NCBI RefSeq assembly: GCF_041904905.1
Contig: NZ_JAYRMI010000028.1
Span: 1 to 46,098, forward strand
DNA: 46,098 bases
Source of the DNA: Zoogloea sp041904905
GTDB lineage: Bacteria > Pseudomonadota > Gammaproteobacteria > Burkholderiales > Rhodocyclaceae
Direction of reading: 5' to 3'
The notes under the pieces were generated by a model. The model saw only the letters and a program-made list of their open reading frames with translations, searched no databases and had not been told where the DNA came from. The position numbers were made by a program, and so were the translations under genes. Below, in pieces: positions 7,412-15,642 of this stretch; positions within the stretch are counted from its first letter, which is position 1, and each line of letters begins with the position of its first letter.

Positions 7412-10006
7412 TCAGCGGGTGAGGCGTTTGAGTTCGTAAAGCGCTTCGAGGGCTTCCCGCGGGGTGAGGGCGTCCGGGTCGATGTCGGCCAGGGCGCCCA
7501 GCACCGGGTGGGAGACGGCTTCGGGCTCGTCGGGCGGCAGGCTGGCGAACAGGTCGGCCTGGGGGCCGCCGCTCACCTCGCGGTTCTCCAGCGCGCGCAG
7601 GCGGCGCTTGGCGTCGCGCACCACGGCGCCGGGGATGCCGGCCAGCGCCGCCACCTCGATCCCGTAGCTCTGGCTGGCCGGGCCTTCTTCCAGCGCGTGC
7701 AGAAAGACGATGCCGTGGTTGTGCTCGACGGCATCGAGGTGCACGTTGGCGCACTCGGGGTAATCCTGGGCGAGGCGGGTCAGCTCGAAGTAGTGGGTGG
7801 CGAACAGCGTCCAGCAGCGGTTTTTCTCGAGCAGGTGGCGGGCGATGGCCACGGCGAGGGCCACGCCGTCGAAGGTGGAGGTGCCGCGGCCGATCTCGTC
7901 CATCAGCACCAGGCTCCGGTCGGTGGCGCCGTGGAGGATGCTGGCGGCTTCGGTCATCTCGACCATGAAGGTGGAGCGCCCGGAGGCCAGGTCGTCCGAC
8001 GCACCGATGCGGGTGAAGATGGCATCCACCGGGCCGATGCGCGCGCTGCTGGCCGGCACGAAGCAGCCCACGTGGGCGAGCAGCACGATGAGCGCCACCT
8101 GCCGCATGGTGGTGGATTTACCGCCCATGTTGGGGCCGGTGATGAGCAGCATCCGGCGGGTGGGGTCGAGCCGGCAGTCGTTGGCGATGAAGTTTTCCAC
8201 CTGCCGTTCGACCACCGGATGGCGGCCGGCATTGATCTCGATACCCGGCTGGTCGGTAAATTGCGGCTGGGCGTAGCCGTAGCGGGCGGCGGCCTCGGCG
8301 AAGGCGGAGAGGCCGTCCAGCACCGCGCAGGCGCGGGCGATGCGCTGGAAGCGCGGGATGTCGGCGGCGAGCTTGTCGAGCACCTCTTCGTAGAGCAGCT
8401 TCTCGCGGGCGAGGGCGCGCTCCTGGGCCGACAGGGCCTTGTCCTCGAAGGCTTTCAGCTCGGGCGTGATGAAGCGTTCGGCGTTCTTCAGGGTCTGGCG
8501 GCGGCGGTAGTCGTCGGGCAGCTCGATCTTGGCGGCGTTGGCGGCGGAGATCTCGATGTAGAAGCCGTGCACCCGGTTGAACTCGACCTTGAGGTTGGGC
8601 ACCCCGGTGCGCTCGCGCTCGCGGGCTTCGAGATCGAGCAGGAAGGCGCCGCAGTTGGTCTGGATGCCGCGCAGCTCGTCCAGGTCGGCATCGAAGCCTT
8701 CGGCGATCACGCCGCCGTCACGGAGCACCGTGGAGGGCTCGGGGGCGATGGCGGCGACGAGCAGGTCGAGCGCCGCATCCGGCGTGGCGAGTTCTTCCAT
8801 CATCCGCTGCAGCAGCGGCGCGGTGGGCGTGCCGATGGCGGCGCGCAGTTCGGCGAGGCGGCCCAGGCTGTCGCGCAGGGCGGAGAGATCCCGCGGGCGG
8901 GCGCTGCGCAGGGCCACGCGGGCGGTGATGCGCTCCACGTCGGCCACGCCCCGCAGCACGCGCCGGGCGATCTCGGCCGGGCCTTCGCCCAGCTCGGCCA
9001 CGGCCGCATGGCGGTGGGCGGCGATGCCGCGGTCGCACAGGGGATGGTGCAGCGCGTGACGCAGCCAGCGCGAGCCCATGCTGGTGGCGCAGGTGTCGAG
9101 GAGCGACAGCAGGGTGGGCGCGGCCTCGCCGCGCAGGGTTTCGGTGAGTTCCAGATTGCGCCGGGTGGCGGCGTCGAGGCGCAGGTAGGCCGAATCCCGC
9201 TCGGCGGTGAGCGCGGTGATGTGGGCGAGCGCCTGGCGCTGGGTGGCGCGGGCGTAGTCGAAGAGCGCAGCCGCCGCGGCCAGGGCCACCGGCATCTCGT
9301 CTGCGCCAAAGCCGGCCAGGTCGCGGGTGCCGAAGTGGGCGGTGAGGAGTCGGCGGGCAGTCTCGGCGTCGAACTGCCAGTCGGCCAGCCGGCGCAGGCT
9401 GGGGGCGAGCTGATCGAGCAGCGGCAGGCGCAGGCCGTCGGGGATCAGCACCTCGGCCGGGCGAAGGCGCTCGAACTGGGCTGCGAGCTGGGGCGCGTCG
9501 CATTCGAGCACCCGGAAGTCGCCATTCGCGAGGTTGAGCCACGCCAGCCCCAGCACACCCCGGTGCAGGTTGACCGCCAGCAGCGGCGCGTCGGCCTTGT
9601 CGTCGAGCAGCGCGGCATCGGTGAGCGTGCCGGGCGTGACGATGCGCGACACGGCGCGCTCCATCGGCCCCTTGGTGGCCCCCGGGTCGCCCACCTGCTC
9701 GGCGATCACCACGGATTCGCCCAGTTTGACGAGCCGCGCGAGGTATTGCTCGACCGCATGGTGCGGCACCCCGGCCATCTTGATCGGCTGCCCGGCGGAC
9801 GAACCCCGTGTGGTGAGGGTGATGTCCATCAGCCGCGCGGCCTTCTCGGCGTCCTCGAAGAACAGCTCGTAGAAGTCGCCCATGCGGTAGAAGAGGAGGG
9901 TGTCCGGGTGATCCTTCTTGATGCGGAGGTACTGCTGCATCATCGGGGTATGAGAGCTTATCTCGTCTTCCGTGAGGCCCTGAATTTTTTCGGTTTTCTT
10001 GGTCAA
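7412..10006 (-). CDS. mutS: DNA mismatch repair protein MutS
   Basis: This 864-residue ATPase recognises base mismatches and starts MutL-dependent repair. The N-terminal mismatch-contact motif is in LLFYRMGDFYELFFEDA, where Phe-X-Glu stacks on the mismatch. The Walker A motif GPNMGGKST is at about 624-632, followed by the ABC-type signature around ASDDLASGRSTF and Walker B LVLMDEIGRGTSTFDG. Length is normal. The start at 10006 is TTG, and the first 20 codons are richer in A+T than the rest; an in-frame ATG pair lies at MMQQYLRIK. The prophage integrase gene starts only 158 bp upstream, so the native mutS promoter and start may have been changed by integration. Confidence 0.95.
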   Translation of the reverse strand: MTKKTEKIQGLTEDEISSHTPMMQQYLRIKKDHPDTLLFYRMGDFYELFFEDAEKAARLMDITLTTRGSSAGQPIKMAGVPHHAVEQYLARLVKLGESVVIAEQVGDPGATKGPMERAVSRIVTPGTLTDAALLDDKADAPLLAVNLHRGVLGLAWLNLANGDFRVLECDAPQLAAQFERLRPAEVLIPDGLRLPLLDQLAPSLRRLADWQFDAETARRLLTAHFGTRDLAGFGADEMPVALAAAAALFDYARATQRQALAHITALTAERDSAYLRLDAATRRNLELTETLRGEAAPTLLSLLDTCATSMGSRWLRHALHHPLCDRGIAAHRHAAVAELGEGPAEIARRVLRGVADVERITARVALRSARPRDLSALRDSLGRLAELRAAIGTPTAPLLQRMMEELATPDAALDLLVAAIAPEPSTVLRDGGVIAEGFDADLDELRGIQTNCGAFLLDLEARERERTGVPNLKVEFNRVHGFYIEISAANAAKIELPDDYRRRQTLKNAERFITPELKAFEDKALSAQERALAREKLLYEEVLDKLAADIPRFQRIARACAVLDGLSAFAEAAARYGYAQPQFTDQPGIEINAGRHPVVERQVENFIANDCRLDPTRRMLLITGPNMGGKSTTMRQVALIVLLAHVGCFVPASSARIGPVDAIFTRIGASDDLASGRSTFMVEMTEAASILHGATDRSLVLMDEIGRGTSTFDGVALAVAIARHLLEKNRCWTLFATHYFELTRLAQDYPECANVHLDAVEHNHGIVFLHALEEGPASQSYGIEVAALAGIPGAVVRDAKRRLRALENREVSGGPQADLFASLPPDEPEAVSHPVLGALADIDPDALTPREALEALYELKRLTR

Positions 10007-10164
10007 GCCGTTGATCCTGCTTACTAAACTGTATCGGTAGTGCGGGCGACGATCTTAGTCATGGGGTAGTGGCTACGCAGTCAAACTAGGCATTTCTGTG
10101 TAGCTTTTGATGTAACTTTATTTGCTACGCTTCTCCGCACCGAGAGCGATAGGAAAGTTACACC
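10007..10164. promoter_or_regulatory. mutS/int divergent region, probable attL and promoters
   Basis: These 158 bases separate the divergent mutS and integrase starts. A TTGACT box on the minus strand (10084 to 10079) could be the -35 of a mutS promoter, with only a weak -10 (TGACTA) 17 bases on. A 9-bp inverted repeat, TGTAACTTT at 10111-10119 and AAAGTTACA at 10154-10162, brackets the likely integrase control region and could be an arm-type binding site. GCTACGC occurs twice. Local A+T is higher than in host genes. The att core probably lies here or in the mutS 5' end. Confidence 0.4.
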
Positions 10165-11493
10165 ATGACCACCTTTGACGCGCGGGCGGCCAAGCTGCTT
10201 GCACCTGGGGAGATCCTTACCCTTGACGACTATCCGGGCCTGCGTTTGCGGGCGTCTGCACAGTATCGAACGTGGGCCTATCGCTACAGAAGCCCCATCG
10301 ATGGGTGCATACGGCAGGTAAAAATCGGTCGCTGGCCGGAGATGTCGGTTTCGGCTGCGATTGTCGCATGGGAGGGACTGAAGCGTCGCCGGGATGCGGG
10401 CGAGGACATTGCCGCTGACAAGCGTGCCGCGCGAGCAGAGGCGCGCGCCCAAGCGGCGGAGCAGGCCCAAAAGGCCAAGGTGCAGGCCTATACGGTACAG
10501 CGGCTTTGTGAGGACTACCTGGACGGATACATTGACCACAATCGGGCCATGAAGGGCCGTGTCGAGATTCGAAGAATGTTCAACACGATGCTCGATGAAC
10601 TCAACCAAGTGCCCGCGGCGGAGGTGACGCGGGCGCAGGCTTTCGACCTGATCCAGGGATACGCGACGCGGATTCCGGTACAGGCCGCCAAGCTCCGTGC
10701 GGAGCTCGGTGCCGCGTGGGATTACGCCATTGATGCAGGGCGCCTGGCCGAGACGGTGCCGAACTGGTGGCGTCTGATACTGCGTGGCAAAGTGCGTTCG
10801 AAAGGTAAGGCGATCGCTGGCGAGAAGGTCGGGGTGGTGAAGCGTGTACTGTCAGAGCAGGAGGTTGGCGAGTTGATCCGCTGGCTACCGAACTTCACGC
10901 GCCTGGTCGAGGATGTGCTGACCATGTACCTCTGGACCTGCACCCGCGGCTCAGAGATCTGCGGCATGTCTGGCGCCGAGGTGACGGTTGAGGGCGACCA
11001 ATGGTGGTGGACGATCCCGAAAGCTCGGACGAAGAACGCGAGGTACGCCAATGCAACGGATCATCGGGTGCCGCTGTTCGGCCGGGCGCTAGCCGTAGTG
11101 CAGCGGCGAAAGGCGCTTTACGGTGACGGCTATCTGTTCCCCGCGAAGGGGGTAGTGCCGGTGCGGCCGGTGGAGCAGAAGTCCATCCAAGCGGCGGTTT
11201 TCACGTATCAGCCATACAGCGAGACGAGGCCGGAGTGGGTTAGACCTCGGCTGCGGGTAACGCACTGGGCGCCGCATGACCTGCGACGTACGTCGAGGAC
11301 GTTACTGGCGAAGCTTGGATGCCCGGATGAAGTCGGTGAGGCCCTTATTGGGCATATGCCAAAACGAATGGTTGGGGTGTACAATCGCCACGACTATAAT
11401 GAACAACGCGCGTGCTGGCTTGAGCGACTCGACAGCGGCTTGGAGACTGCTGCAAGAGGCGCAAATTTCAACGTGGAGAAGGTAAATGGCTGA
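10165..11493 (+). CDS. int: P4-type tyrosine integrase
   Basis: This 442-residue tyrosine recombinase integrates and excises the prophage. The N-terminal arm-binding domain (1-95) contains LTLDDYPGLRLR and the basic KRRRDAGEDIAADKRAA helix typical of P4-family integrases. A core-binding domain follows. The catalytic residues are Arg261 (CTRGSE), His371 and Arg374 (HDLRR), His397 (IGHMPK) and Tyr406 (VGVYNRH). The ATG at 10165 follows AGGAAAG at 10151. The gene points into the prophage and its stop overlaps the next gene by 8 bp. A degenerate copy of the prophage palindrome lies at 10247-10260. Confidence 0.93.
   Translation: MTTFDARAAKLLAPGEILTLDDYPGLRLRASAQYRTWAYRYRSPIDGCIRQVKIGRWPEMSVSAAIVAWEGLKRRRDAGEDIAADKRAARAEARAQAAEQAQKAKVQAYTVQRLCEDYLDGYIDHNRAMKGRVEIRRMFNTMLDELNQVPAAEVTRAQAFDLIQGYATRIPVQAAKLRAELGAAWDYAIDAGRLAETVPNWWRLILRGKVRSKGKAIAGEKVGVVKRVLSEQEVGELIRWLPNFTRLVEDVLTMYLWTCTRGSEICGMSGAEVTVEGDQWWWTIPKARTKNARYANATDHRVPLFGRALAVVQRRKALYGDGYLFPAKGVVPVRPVEQKSIQAAVFTYQPYSETRPEWVRPRLRVTHWAPHDLRRTSRTLLAKLGCPDEVGEALIGHMPKRMVGVYNRHDYNEQRACWLERLDSGLETAARGANFNVEKVNG
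10247..10260. repeat. Degenerate palindrome TGCGGGCGTCTGCA in int
   Basis: Two mismatches, both in the left arm. It encodes Arg-Ala-Ser-Ala of the integrase and is the copy nearest the left boundary. Confidence 0.55.
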
Positions 11494-12160
11494 TCGCTCC
11501 CCCCCTGGTGTGGACAATTCAGAAGCTGTTAATCGCGCGGGAAACATCGGCGCAGGTGCCCAAATATCCGGCAACGTGCATCAGGAATTCCATGTTACGT
11601 CGGGTGGCGGAACGGGCGGGAGATGGTATCCGGTAAAAGACCTTTTTCTTCCAATAATTGTTGGCCTCGTTGTTGCCGTGGTCGGTGGTGCTTGGGGAAA
11701 GACCAAGTTTGATATTGCAACAGCTCCAGAACGTACTGTTGCTTACTCGCAGAATCTCATCACATTGAGTAATGAAGCACTAAAGCTACATACGGCTCAG
11801 CCGACATCTCCAGACTTGACAGCAAAGTTACAGGAAATTGCTAGTCAAGCCCGGGCTGTGGAGGCGGCGGCCGCTTTCCTTGGGGATAGCACTAAGCTGG
11901 GTGCGCAGCGTCCAGATTTCTGGCTTCGCCCTGGAGGCGGTGGAATACGTCTTGGCGAATCTGCCTCCTTCGGTATTCGTAGCGTCGATCCAAACGGTAA
12001 CCTTGCGATAACTCTAAACAATACGCCTCGCAGTCTTTTATCCGGCGGGTTTGTGGATTTCGTATCTGAAGGCAAAAAGTGTTATGCGACATACGTTTCG
12101 AGATCACCTGATTCGTCTTTGATCGGATTTAACATTAGCTGCAACTCCCATCAAAAGTAG
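11486..12160 (+). CDS. Single-span membrane protein, probable prophage cargo
   Basis: The product has 224 residues. A Gly-rich N terminus (AGNIGAGAQISGNVHQ) precedes one strong membrane helix at about 54-69 (FLPIIVGLVVAVVGGAWG). A helical segment and a small beta-rich C-terminal domain follow. I recognise no family. The start overlaps the integrase stop by 8 bp, so it is probably co-expressed with int in the lysogen. Base composition is clearly more A+T-rich than its neighbours, which suggests separate acquisition. Genes in this position often change host traits such as superinfection exclusion, but that is inference only. Confidence 0.7.
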   Translation: MADRSPPGVDNSEAVNRAGNIGAGAQISGNVHQEFHVTSGGGTGGRWYPVKDLFLPIIVGLVVAVVGGAWGKTKFDIATAPERTVAYSQNLITLSNEALKLHTAQPTSPDLTAKLQEIASQARAVEAAAAFLGDSTKLGAQRPDFWLRPGGGGIRLGESASFGIRSVDPNGNLAITLNNTPRSLLSGGFVDFVSEGKKCYATYVSRSPDSSLIGFNISCNSHQK

Positions 12161-12173
12161 GATTCCAGCATCA

Positions 12174-12422
12174 CTAGATACGCCCCGTATTCGCCGGTGG
12201 CGGTAGATCCGACACCGGCAGTTTCTCCGCCCACTCCTCAATCTCCCTCAGCAGCCACGCCACGCGCCGTTCCGAAGCCTGACGGGGCTTCGGAAAGGTG
12301 CCGGCGCGGATCTTGGCTTCGATGAGGGATTCCGACAGGCCGGTGAGGTCGGACAGGGTCTCGCGGCAGACCATGACGGGCTTCAGGACGGCCTTGGTTG
12401 GATTGACGCGGGGCTTTGGCAT
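12174..12422 (-). CDS. AlpA-like DNA-binding protein, possible excisionase
   Basis: This 82-residue protein is of the AlpA/excisionase type. VMVCRETLSDLTGLSESLIEAKIRAGTFP is a winged-helix unit, followed by the typical basic and Trp-containing VAWLLREIEEW wing. AlpA proteins control prophage integrase expression or act in excision. The start ATG shares a base with the stop of the ParB-like gene (TAATG), a sign of coupled translation. It is the last gene of the leftward early operon and converges on the membrane-protein gene downstream of int, the usual xis position. Confidence 0.75.
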   Translation of the reverse strand: MPKPRVNPTKAVLKPVMVCRETLSDLTGLSESLIEAKIRAGTFPKPRQASERRVAWLLREIEEWAEKLPVSDLPPPANTGRI

Positions 12423-14137
12423 TACTTCTTCCCTTTCTTCTTGTTCGCGGGCTGCTTGGTGCTGATCTCGACGGCGAGTTCGTCGATGGACTTGCCGGTA
12501 CTCTCCCAGGCCTCGACCCATAGGGGCTTCTTGCCCTTGCCGTTCCATTCAGAGTCGGGGGCGTTGGGGTTGCGATAGATGACGGTGGTGCCGGCGTCCT
12601 CGCGCTGCTGGTCCTTCCGGACGCGCTCGGGGTCGATGCCGATGCGTTCGGCGGCGGCGAGCAGGCGGGTGGGTTGGCTGGTGCCCATCCATGAAATGGA
12701 CTTCACGTCCTGGGCCAGCACGATGTCGCGCAGCACGGCCATGAGTTCCACGTCGGCCATGTTCGGCAGGCGTTCGTGCAGCCGCTCTAGTGCTTCCTTC
12801 TTCTTGCACTCCGGGTACCACGTCTGGGCGACCAGATAGCGGTATTCCTCGTAGAGGCGTTCGAGGCCGAATGTGGCCAGCCCGAGAAGATCGGGGGTGG
12901 TCAGCATCAGCACGGGCTGCGAGCGGATCTCGTTGAAAAGGCGGCGGCGGAAGCGGTTCTCGGCCTCGGCGGCTTCTTCCTCCTTCTTGCGTAGGGCAAG
13001 GGAGTCGTTGGATCGGGTGATGAGCTCCACGCCCAGATCGCGCAGCGCCTTCGAGAGATCGGCCTTGACGACGATCTCCTCGAGGGATTCGCCGTCCGGG
13101 TGGTCGAGCAGCGTCACGGGCACCTGGCTAGCCAGCACCTGGGCAAACAGTTCGCGGTACTTGGGGTAGCCCTCCAGCTCGTAGCAGCGTTCGTCCAGGG
13201 CGACGTAGCCCTCCTGGCAACTCGACGTGGGGTAAGGCCGGATCTTCTTGGCAGCGGCGCCGCTGATCGTCTCGCGACCTTCGGCGGCGGCACGTGTCTG
13301 CAGGGCGGCCTTGTGGGCCTCGACCTTCGCGCGGTAGCACGCGTTGTCGGTGCAGACGTCTGCAAGTTCCTCGGCCGTGTCGGGCTGGTTGCCCAGGCGG
13401 TTGGGACAGTCGTTGCAGTTGGTGCCGGCCGGGTTCAGGGTCTTGTCGAAGAGGTCGAACGGGGCGCGCTCCAGGCGGTGGGTAAAGTCGCGCTGGATGT
13501 AGCGGGCGGCTGCCCGGTAGCTCATCGGCTCGCCGTCATAGTCGAGCTCGGTCACCTCGGCCAGCGCTTCGCGCTGCAGGTCGGCCACCGGGACGCGCGC
13601 GATGAGCAGCGCCACGCTTTCGGTGATCTTCTTCTCGCGTAGGGCGGCGCGGCCTTCCTCGCACAGGGCCAGCAGTTTGAGCTTGGCGTAGATGTAGGCC
13701 TTGCTCTTGCCCACCTGGGTGGCGATGTCCTGGGCGCTCATGCCCTGGGCCTGCAGCTGACCAAAGCCTTCTGCCTCGTCGATGGCGTTGAGGTCTTGGC
13801 GCTGCAGGTTCTCGACCACCTGCATGCAGATCACAGTCTTGTCGTCGAGGTGGCGCAGCAGGATCGGGACAGACCGCAGCCCTGCCAGGCACGATGCACG
13901 CCACCGCCGTTCGCCGGCAATGATCTCCAGCTCGGCCTTGGCGGCGGCGCCGAAGCGCTCCTTGATCTCGGCCGGCAGCGGGCGAACAAGGATGGGCTGC
14001 ATCACGCCCAGCTGCTTGATGCTCTCGGCAAGCTCCTGCAGCTCGGCCTCGGGGAAGCTCTTGCGCGGGTTTGTGGGGCTGGGGAAGCAAAGCTCCACGT
14101 CGGCGCGCAGCAGCTGGCCTTCGTCGCGGGCGGTCAT
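12422..14137 (-). CDS. ParB/KorB-like DNA-binding protein with Cys cluster
   Basis: A 571-residue protein. The N-terminal ParB/Srx domain has SPTNPRKSFPEAELQEL and EIIAGERRWRA, the conserved nucleotide-binding motifs of ParB. A KorB-type helix-turn-helix follows (MSAQDIATQVGKSKAYIYAK). A Cys-rich unit, CNDC near 239-242 and VCTDNAC near 259-265, may bind zinc. The 300-residue C-terminal part is unrecognised. No ParA gene is seen nearby, so classical partition is doubtful; such proteins occur in phage early operons with unknown roles. An exact copy of the prophage palindrome lies within the gene at 13351-13364. It overlaps both neighbours by a few bases (ATGA upstream, TAATG downstream). Confidence 0.85.
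   Translation of the reverse strand: MTARDEGQLLRADVELCFPSPTNPRKSFPEAELQELAESIKQLGVMQPILVRPLPAEIKERFGAAAKAELEIIAGERRWRASCLAGLRSVPILLRHLDDKTVICMQVVENLQRQDLNAIDEAEGFGQLQAQGMSAQDIATQVGKSKAYIYAKLKLLALCEEGRAALREKKITESVALLIARVPVADLQREALAEVTELDYDGEPMSYRAAARYIQRDFTHRLERAPFDLFDKTLNPAGTNCNDCPNRLGNQPDTAEELADVCTDNACYRAKVEAHKAALQTRAAAEGRETISGAAAKKIRPYPTSSCQEGYVALDERCYELEGYPKYRELFAQVLASQVPVTLLDHPDGESLEEIVVKADLSKALRDLGVELITRSNDSLALRKKEEEAAEAENRFRRRLFNEIRSQPVLMLTTPDLLGLATFGLERLYEEYRYLVAQTWYPECKKKEALERLHERLPNMADVELMAVLRDIVLAQDVKSISWMGTSQPTRLLAAAERIGIDPERVRKDQQREDAGTTVIYRNPNAPDSEWNGKGKKPLWVEAWESTGKSIDELAVEISTKQPANKKKGKK
13351..13364. repeat. Exact TGCAGACGTCTGCA palindrome in parB-like gene
   Basis: An exact 14-bp copy inside the ParB-like coding sequence, encoding the Ala-Asp-Val-Cys-Thr stretch of its Cys cluster. 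It is 3.1 kb from the degenerate copy in int and 4.2 kb from the next one. Confidence 0.9.
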
Positions 14138-14517
14138 GCTGCGCCTCCCTGGAGCAAGCCCTTCGCGATCAGTTCGGCACGGGTGATGGTGTGGGTGTTG
14201 CCGATTCCCCAGAAATTGGGCGGGTCGACCTCATTCACCCACGCGGCGACCAGTGCCTCCAGCTCGGCAAGTTGCGCTTCCGTGGCGTAATCGAGCCAGT
14301 CTTCGGCCGCTTCGCCGGCCGTATCGTCTGCGGCGCACTTCATGTCGTCGACAATCGACCGGGCAGAAACGTAGTGCTCTGCGGGGTGGGTGATGGCCTC
14401 GCCAACTTCGACAGCCTGCTGTTCGGGGTGCTTTGTGAAGCCTTCGATTGCGGCTTGTTCGGGCGTGTCGAACTTTCCGTGGAACTGCTCGCCGTTGGTG
14501 CTGTAGCTGTAGCTCAT
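14134..14517 (-). CDS. Small acidic prophage protein, unknown function
   Basis: This encodes 127 residues starting MSYSYSTNGEQFHGKF, mostly helical and acidic, with a C-terminal ITRAELIAKGLL segment. No family is recognised. The chosen start is the ATG at 14517, which overlaps the upstream stop as ATGA; its own stop overlaps the ParB-like start the same way. Upstream in-frame sequence is low-quality and overlaps the preceding gene. Its position next to the ParB-like gene in the leftward early operon suggests an early accessory role. Confidence 0.7.
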   Translation of the reverse strand: MSYSYSTNGEQFHGKFDTPEQAAIEGFTKHPEQQAVEVGEAITHPAEHYVSARSIVDDMKCAADDTAGEAAEDWLDYATEAQLAELEALVAAWVNEVDPPNFWGIGNTHTITRAELIAKGLLQGGAA

Positions 14518-14714
14518 GCTGCGCTCCGGTTCAGGATGTCGGTGTTCAGGATGTCGGTGTTCAGGGGAACGGCCTTCCAGCCCGGCGGGATCGTGCGCGC
14601 CAGGGCCCAGCGCTTGCCGTTGTCGATGAGGTGCAGGCCTTGTGCGCTGGCCAGATGCGCGATGTCCCACAGCGTGGCGTTGTCGGGCACCATCGTGATC
14701 ACGTTGTCCATCAT
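14514..14714 (-). CDS. Short prophage protein with tandem NTDIL repeat
   Basis: A 66-residue product. LWDIAHLASAQGLHLIDNGKRWALARTIPPGW looks like a small folded domain, and the tail repeats NTDIL twice. The tail repeat comes from a 15-bp tandem duplication around 14530-14565. Two adjacent ATGs are possible starts (14714 or 14711). ATGA overlaps join it to both neighbours, which is the main support for its being a real gene. No family is recognised. Confidence 0.6.
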   Translation of the reverse strand: MMDNVITMVPDNATLWDIAHLASAQGLHLIDNGKRWALARTIPPGWKAVPLNTDILNTDILNRSAA

Positions 14715-14926
14715 TCCTCCTTGTTCATTCGTTCGATCCGCTGCGAGCCCTTGCCGAGAGTCGTCTCTGCCCAGCGCCGGTCGGAATTGACCATGCCGGT
14801 CAGCGAGCCGGTGATGGCGCGGTCCTGCAGCGCTGCCTCGAACGTGATGCCCATTCGGGCCAGTTGGGTGCGTTGGTAGGCCTCGCGCAGCTGATCCTCG
14901 GTAGGTGGCGGAAAGCGGGTGTTCAT
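14711..14926 (-). CDS. Short helical prophage protein, unknown function
   Basis: A 71-residue product beginning MNTRFPPPTEDQLREAYQR, predicted helical with a basic C terminus. The start at 14926 gives an ATGA overlap with the upstream stop; an in-frame extension to 14977 would overlap that gene further and looks unnatural. No family is recognised. It is one link in the chain of translationally coupled small genes in the leftward operon. Confidence 0.6.
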   Translation of the reverse strand: MNTRFPPPTEDQLREAYQRTQLARMGITFEAALQDRAITGSLTGMVNSDRRWAETTLGKGSQRIERMNKEE

Positions 14927-15177
14927 GGCGTTACCATTACTTTGTCGGTGGCGTTGCCGTTGCCGTCGGTGTTCCACATTTCAAGGTGGCGCAGTGCGAT
15001 AGGGCGGTGGCATTCGCGGCACCGGCGCCGATCCGACGATGCAAAGTTTTCTTTCGCAGCCTCGGTTGCCTCTTCCGGTGAGCGGGCCGACACGAACGTG
15101 CGGAGTTCTTTGCGCGCGTCCGGCCAGCGGTGGCAGAGCGGATGCACGCATAAGAGCCGGCCTTCATAGACGGTCAC
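14923..15177 (-). CDS. Small CxxC zinc-ribbon-like prophage protein
   Basis: An 84-residue protein starting with GTG at 15177, which overlaps the upstream stop as GTGA. It has paired Cys/His elements: CVHPLCH near the N terminus and CRECHRP near the middle, which could bind zinc. ARSPEEATEAAKENF lies between them. The fold resembles a small zinc ribbon, but no specific family is recognised. The non-ATG start is chosen for the overlap and because no ATG precedes the conserved part. Confidence 0.55.
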   Translation of the reverse strand: MTVYEGRLLCVHPLCHRWPDARKELRTFVSARSPEEATEAAKENFASSDRRRCRECHRPIALRHLEMWNTDGNGNATDKVMVTP

Positions 15178-15530
15178 TTTTCGGGGCCATCGAGCGGCGC
15201 GGTGCTCGCCGTGACGTACAGGGGCACGTCGATGCCGGCGAGGCGCAGGGTGTAGTCGGTGTGGCCGGGGTACTGGTCGGCGATGCACAGATCCAGCCGG
15301 GTGAGCGCAGCCTCCAGCCGCAGCGGGTTGACCGGCCCGACCTTGACCCACACATGAATCGCGCAGCTGTCGGCGTGACCGCAGGCCTCGGCCGGCACGC
15401 CGGCACTGGTCAGGCGCCGGGCCACGCTTTCGGCGGTGGCGATGTCCGGCTGCCTGGCGGCGAGGGTGAGCAGGGCTTGCGACAGCTGCTCGGCCACCTG
15501 GCGGGTGATGACGAGGGCGAGGGCGCTCAT
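15174..15530 (-). CDS. Prophage early protein, unknown function
   Basis: This encodes 118 residues starting MSALALVITRQVAEQL. The N terminus is helical; the second half contains IHVWVKVGPVNPLRLEAAL and a beta-rich segment. No family is recognised. ATGA and GTGA overlaps on either side place it firmly in the leftward early operon. Composition and codon use match its neighbours. Confidence 0.65.
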   Translation of the reverse strand: MSALALVITRQVAEQLSQALLTLAARQPDIATAESVARRLTSAGVPAEACGHADSCAIHVWVKVGPVNPLRLEAALTRLDLCIADQYPGHTDYTLRLAGIDVPLYVTASTAPLDGPEK

Positions 15531-15637
15531 TGCTCGTCCTCGTCGAGGTGGTTGGTGGCCAGCAGTCGGCAGCAGAACCAGATCAGCCCGCTGTAGCAGA
15601 CGAGGCCGATCAGGCCCGCGATGATCTTGTAGGCCAT
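15527..15637 (-). CDS. 36-residue single-span membrane peptide
   Basis: A very short gene encoding MAYKIIAGLIGLVCYS followed by GLIWFCCRLLA and an acidic tail. Residues 5-28 form one hydrophobic helix with three Cys. The ribosome site GAGGAG lies eight bases before the ATG at 15637, within the end of the preceding gene. The stop overlaps the next start as ATGA. Small membrane peptides of this kind are common in phage early regions; a role cannot be assigned. Confidence 0.6.
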   Translation of the reverse strand: MAYKIIAGLIGLVCYSGLIWFCCRLLATNHLDEDEQ

Positions 15638-15642
15638 GGCGA

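Noticed and set aside
7508..10027. An 839-codon plus-strand frame opposite mutS
   Set aside because: MutS motifs are intact on the other strand and this translation has no recognisable domain.
10007..10164. A tRNA or other RNA gene as the integration target
   Set aside because: No cloverleaf or tRNA 3' end can be found in the 158 bases; the target appears to be the mutS 5' region.
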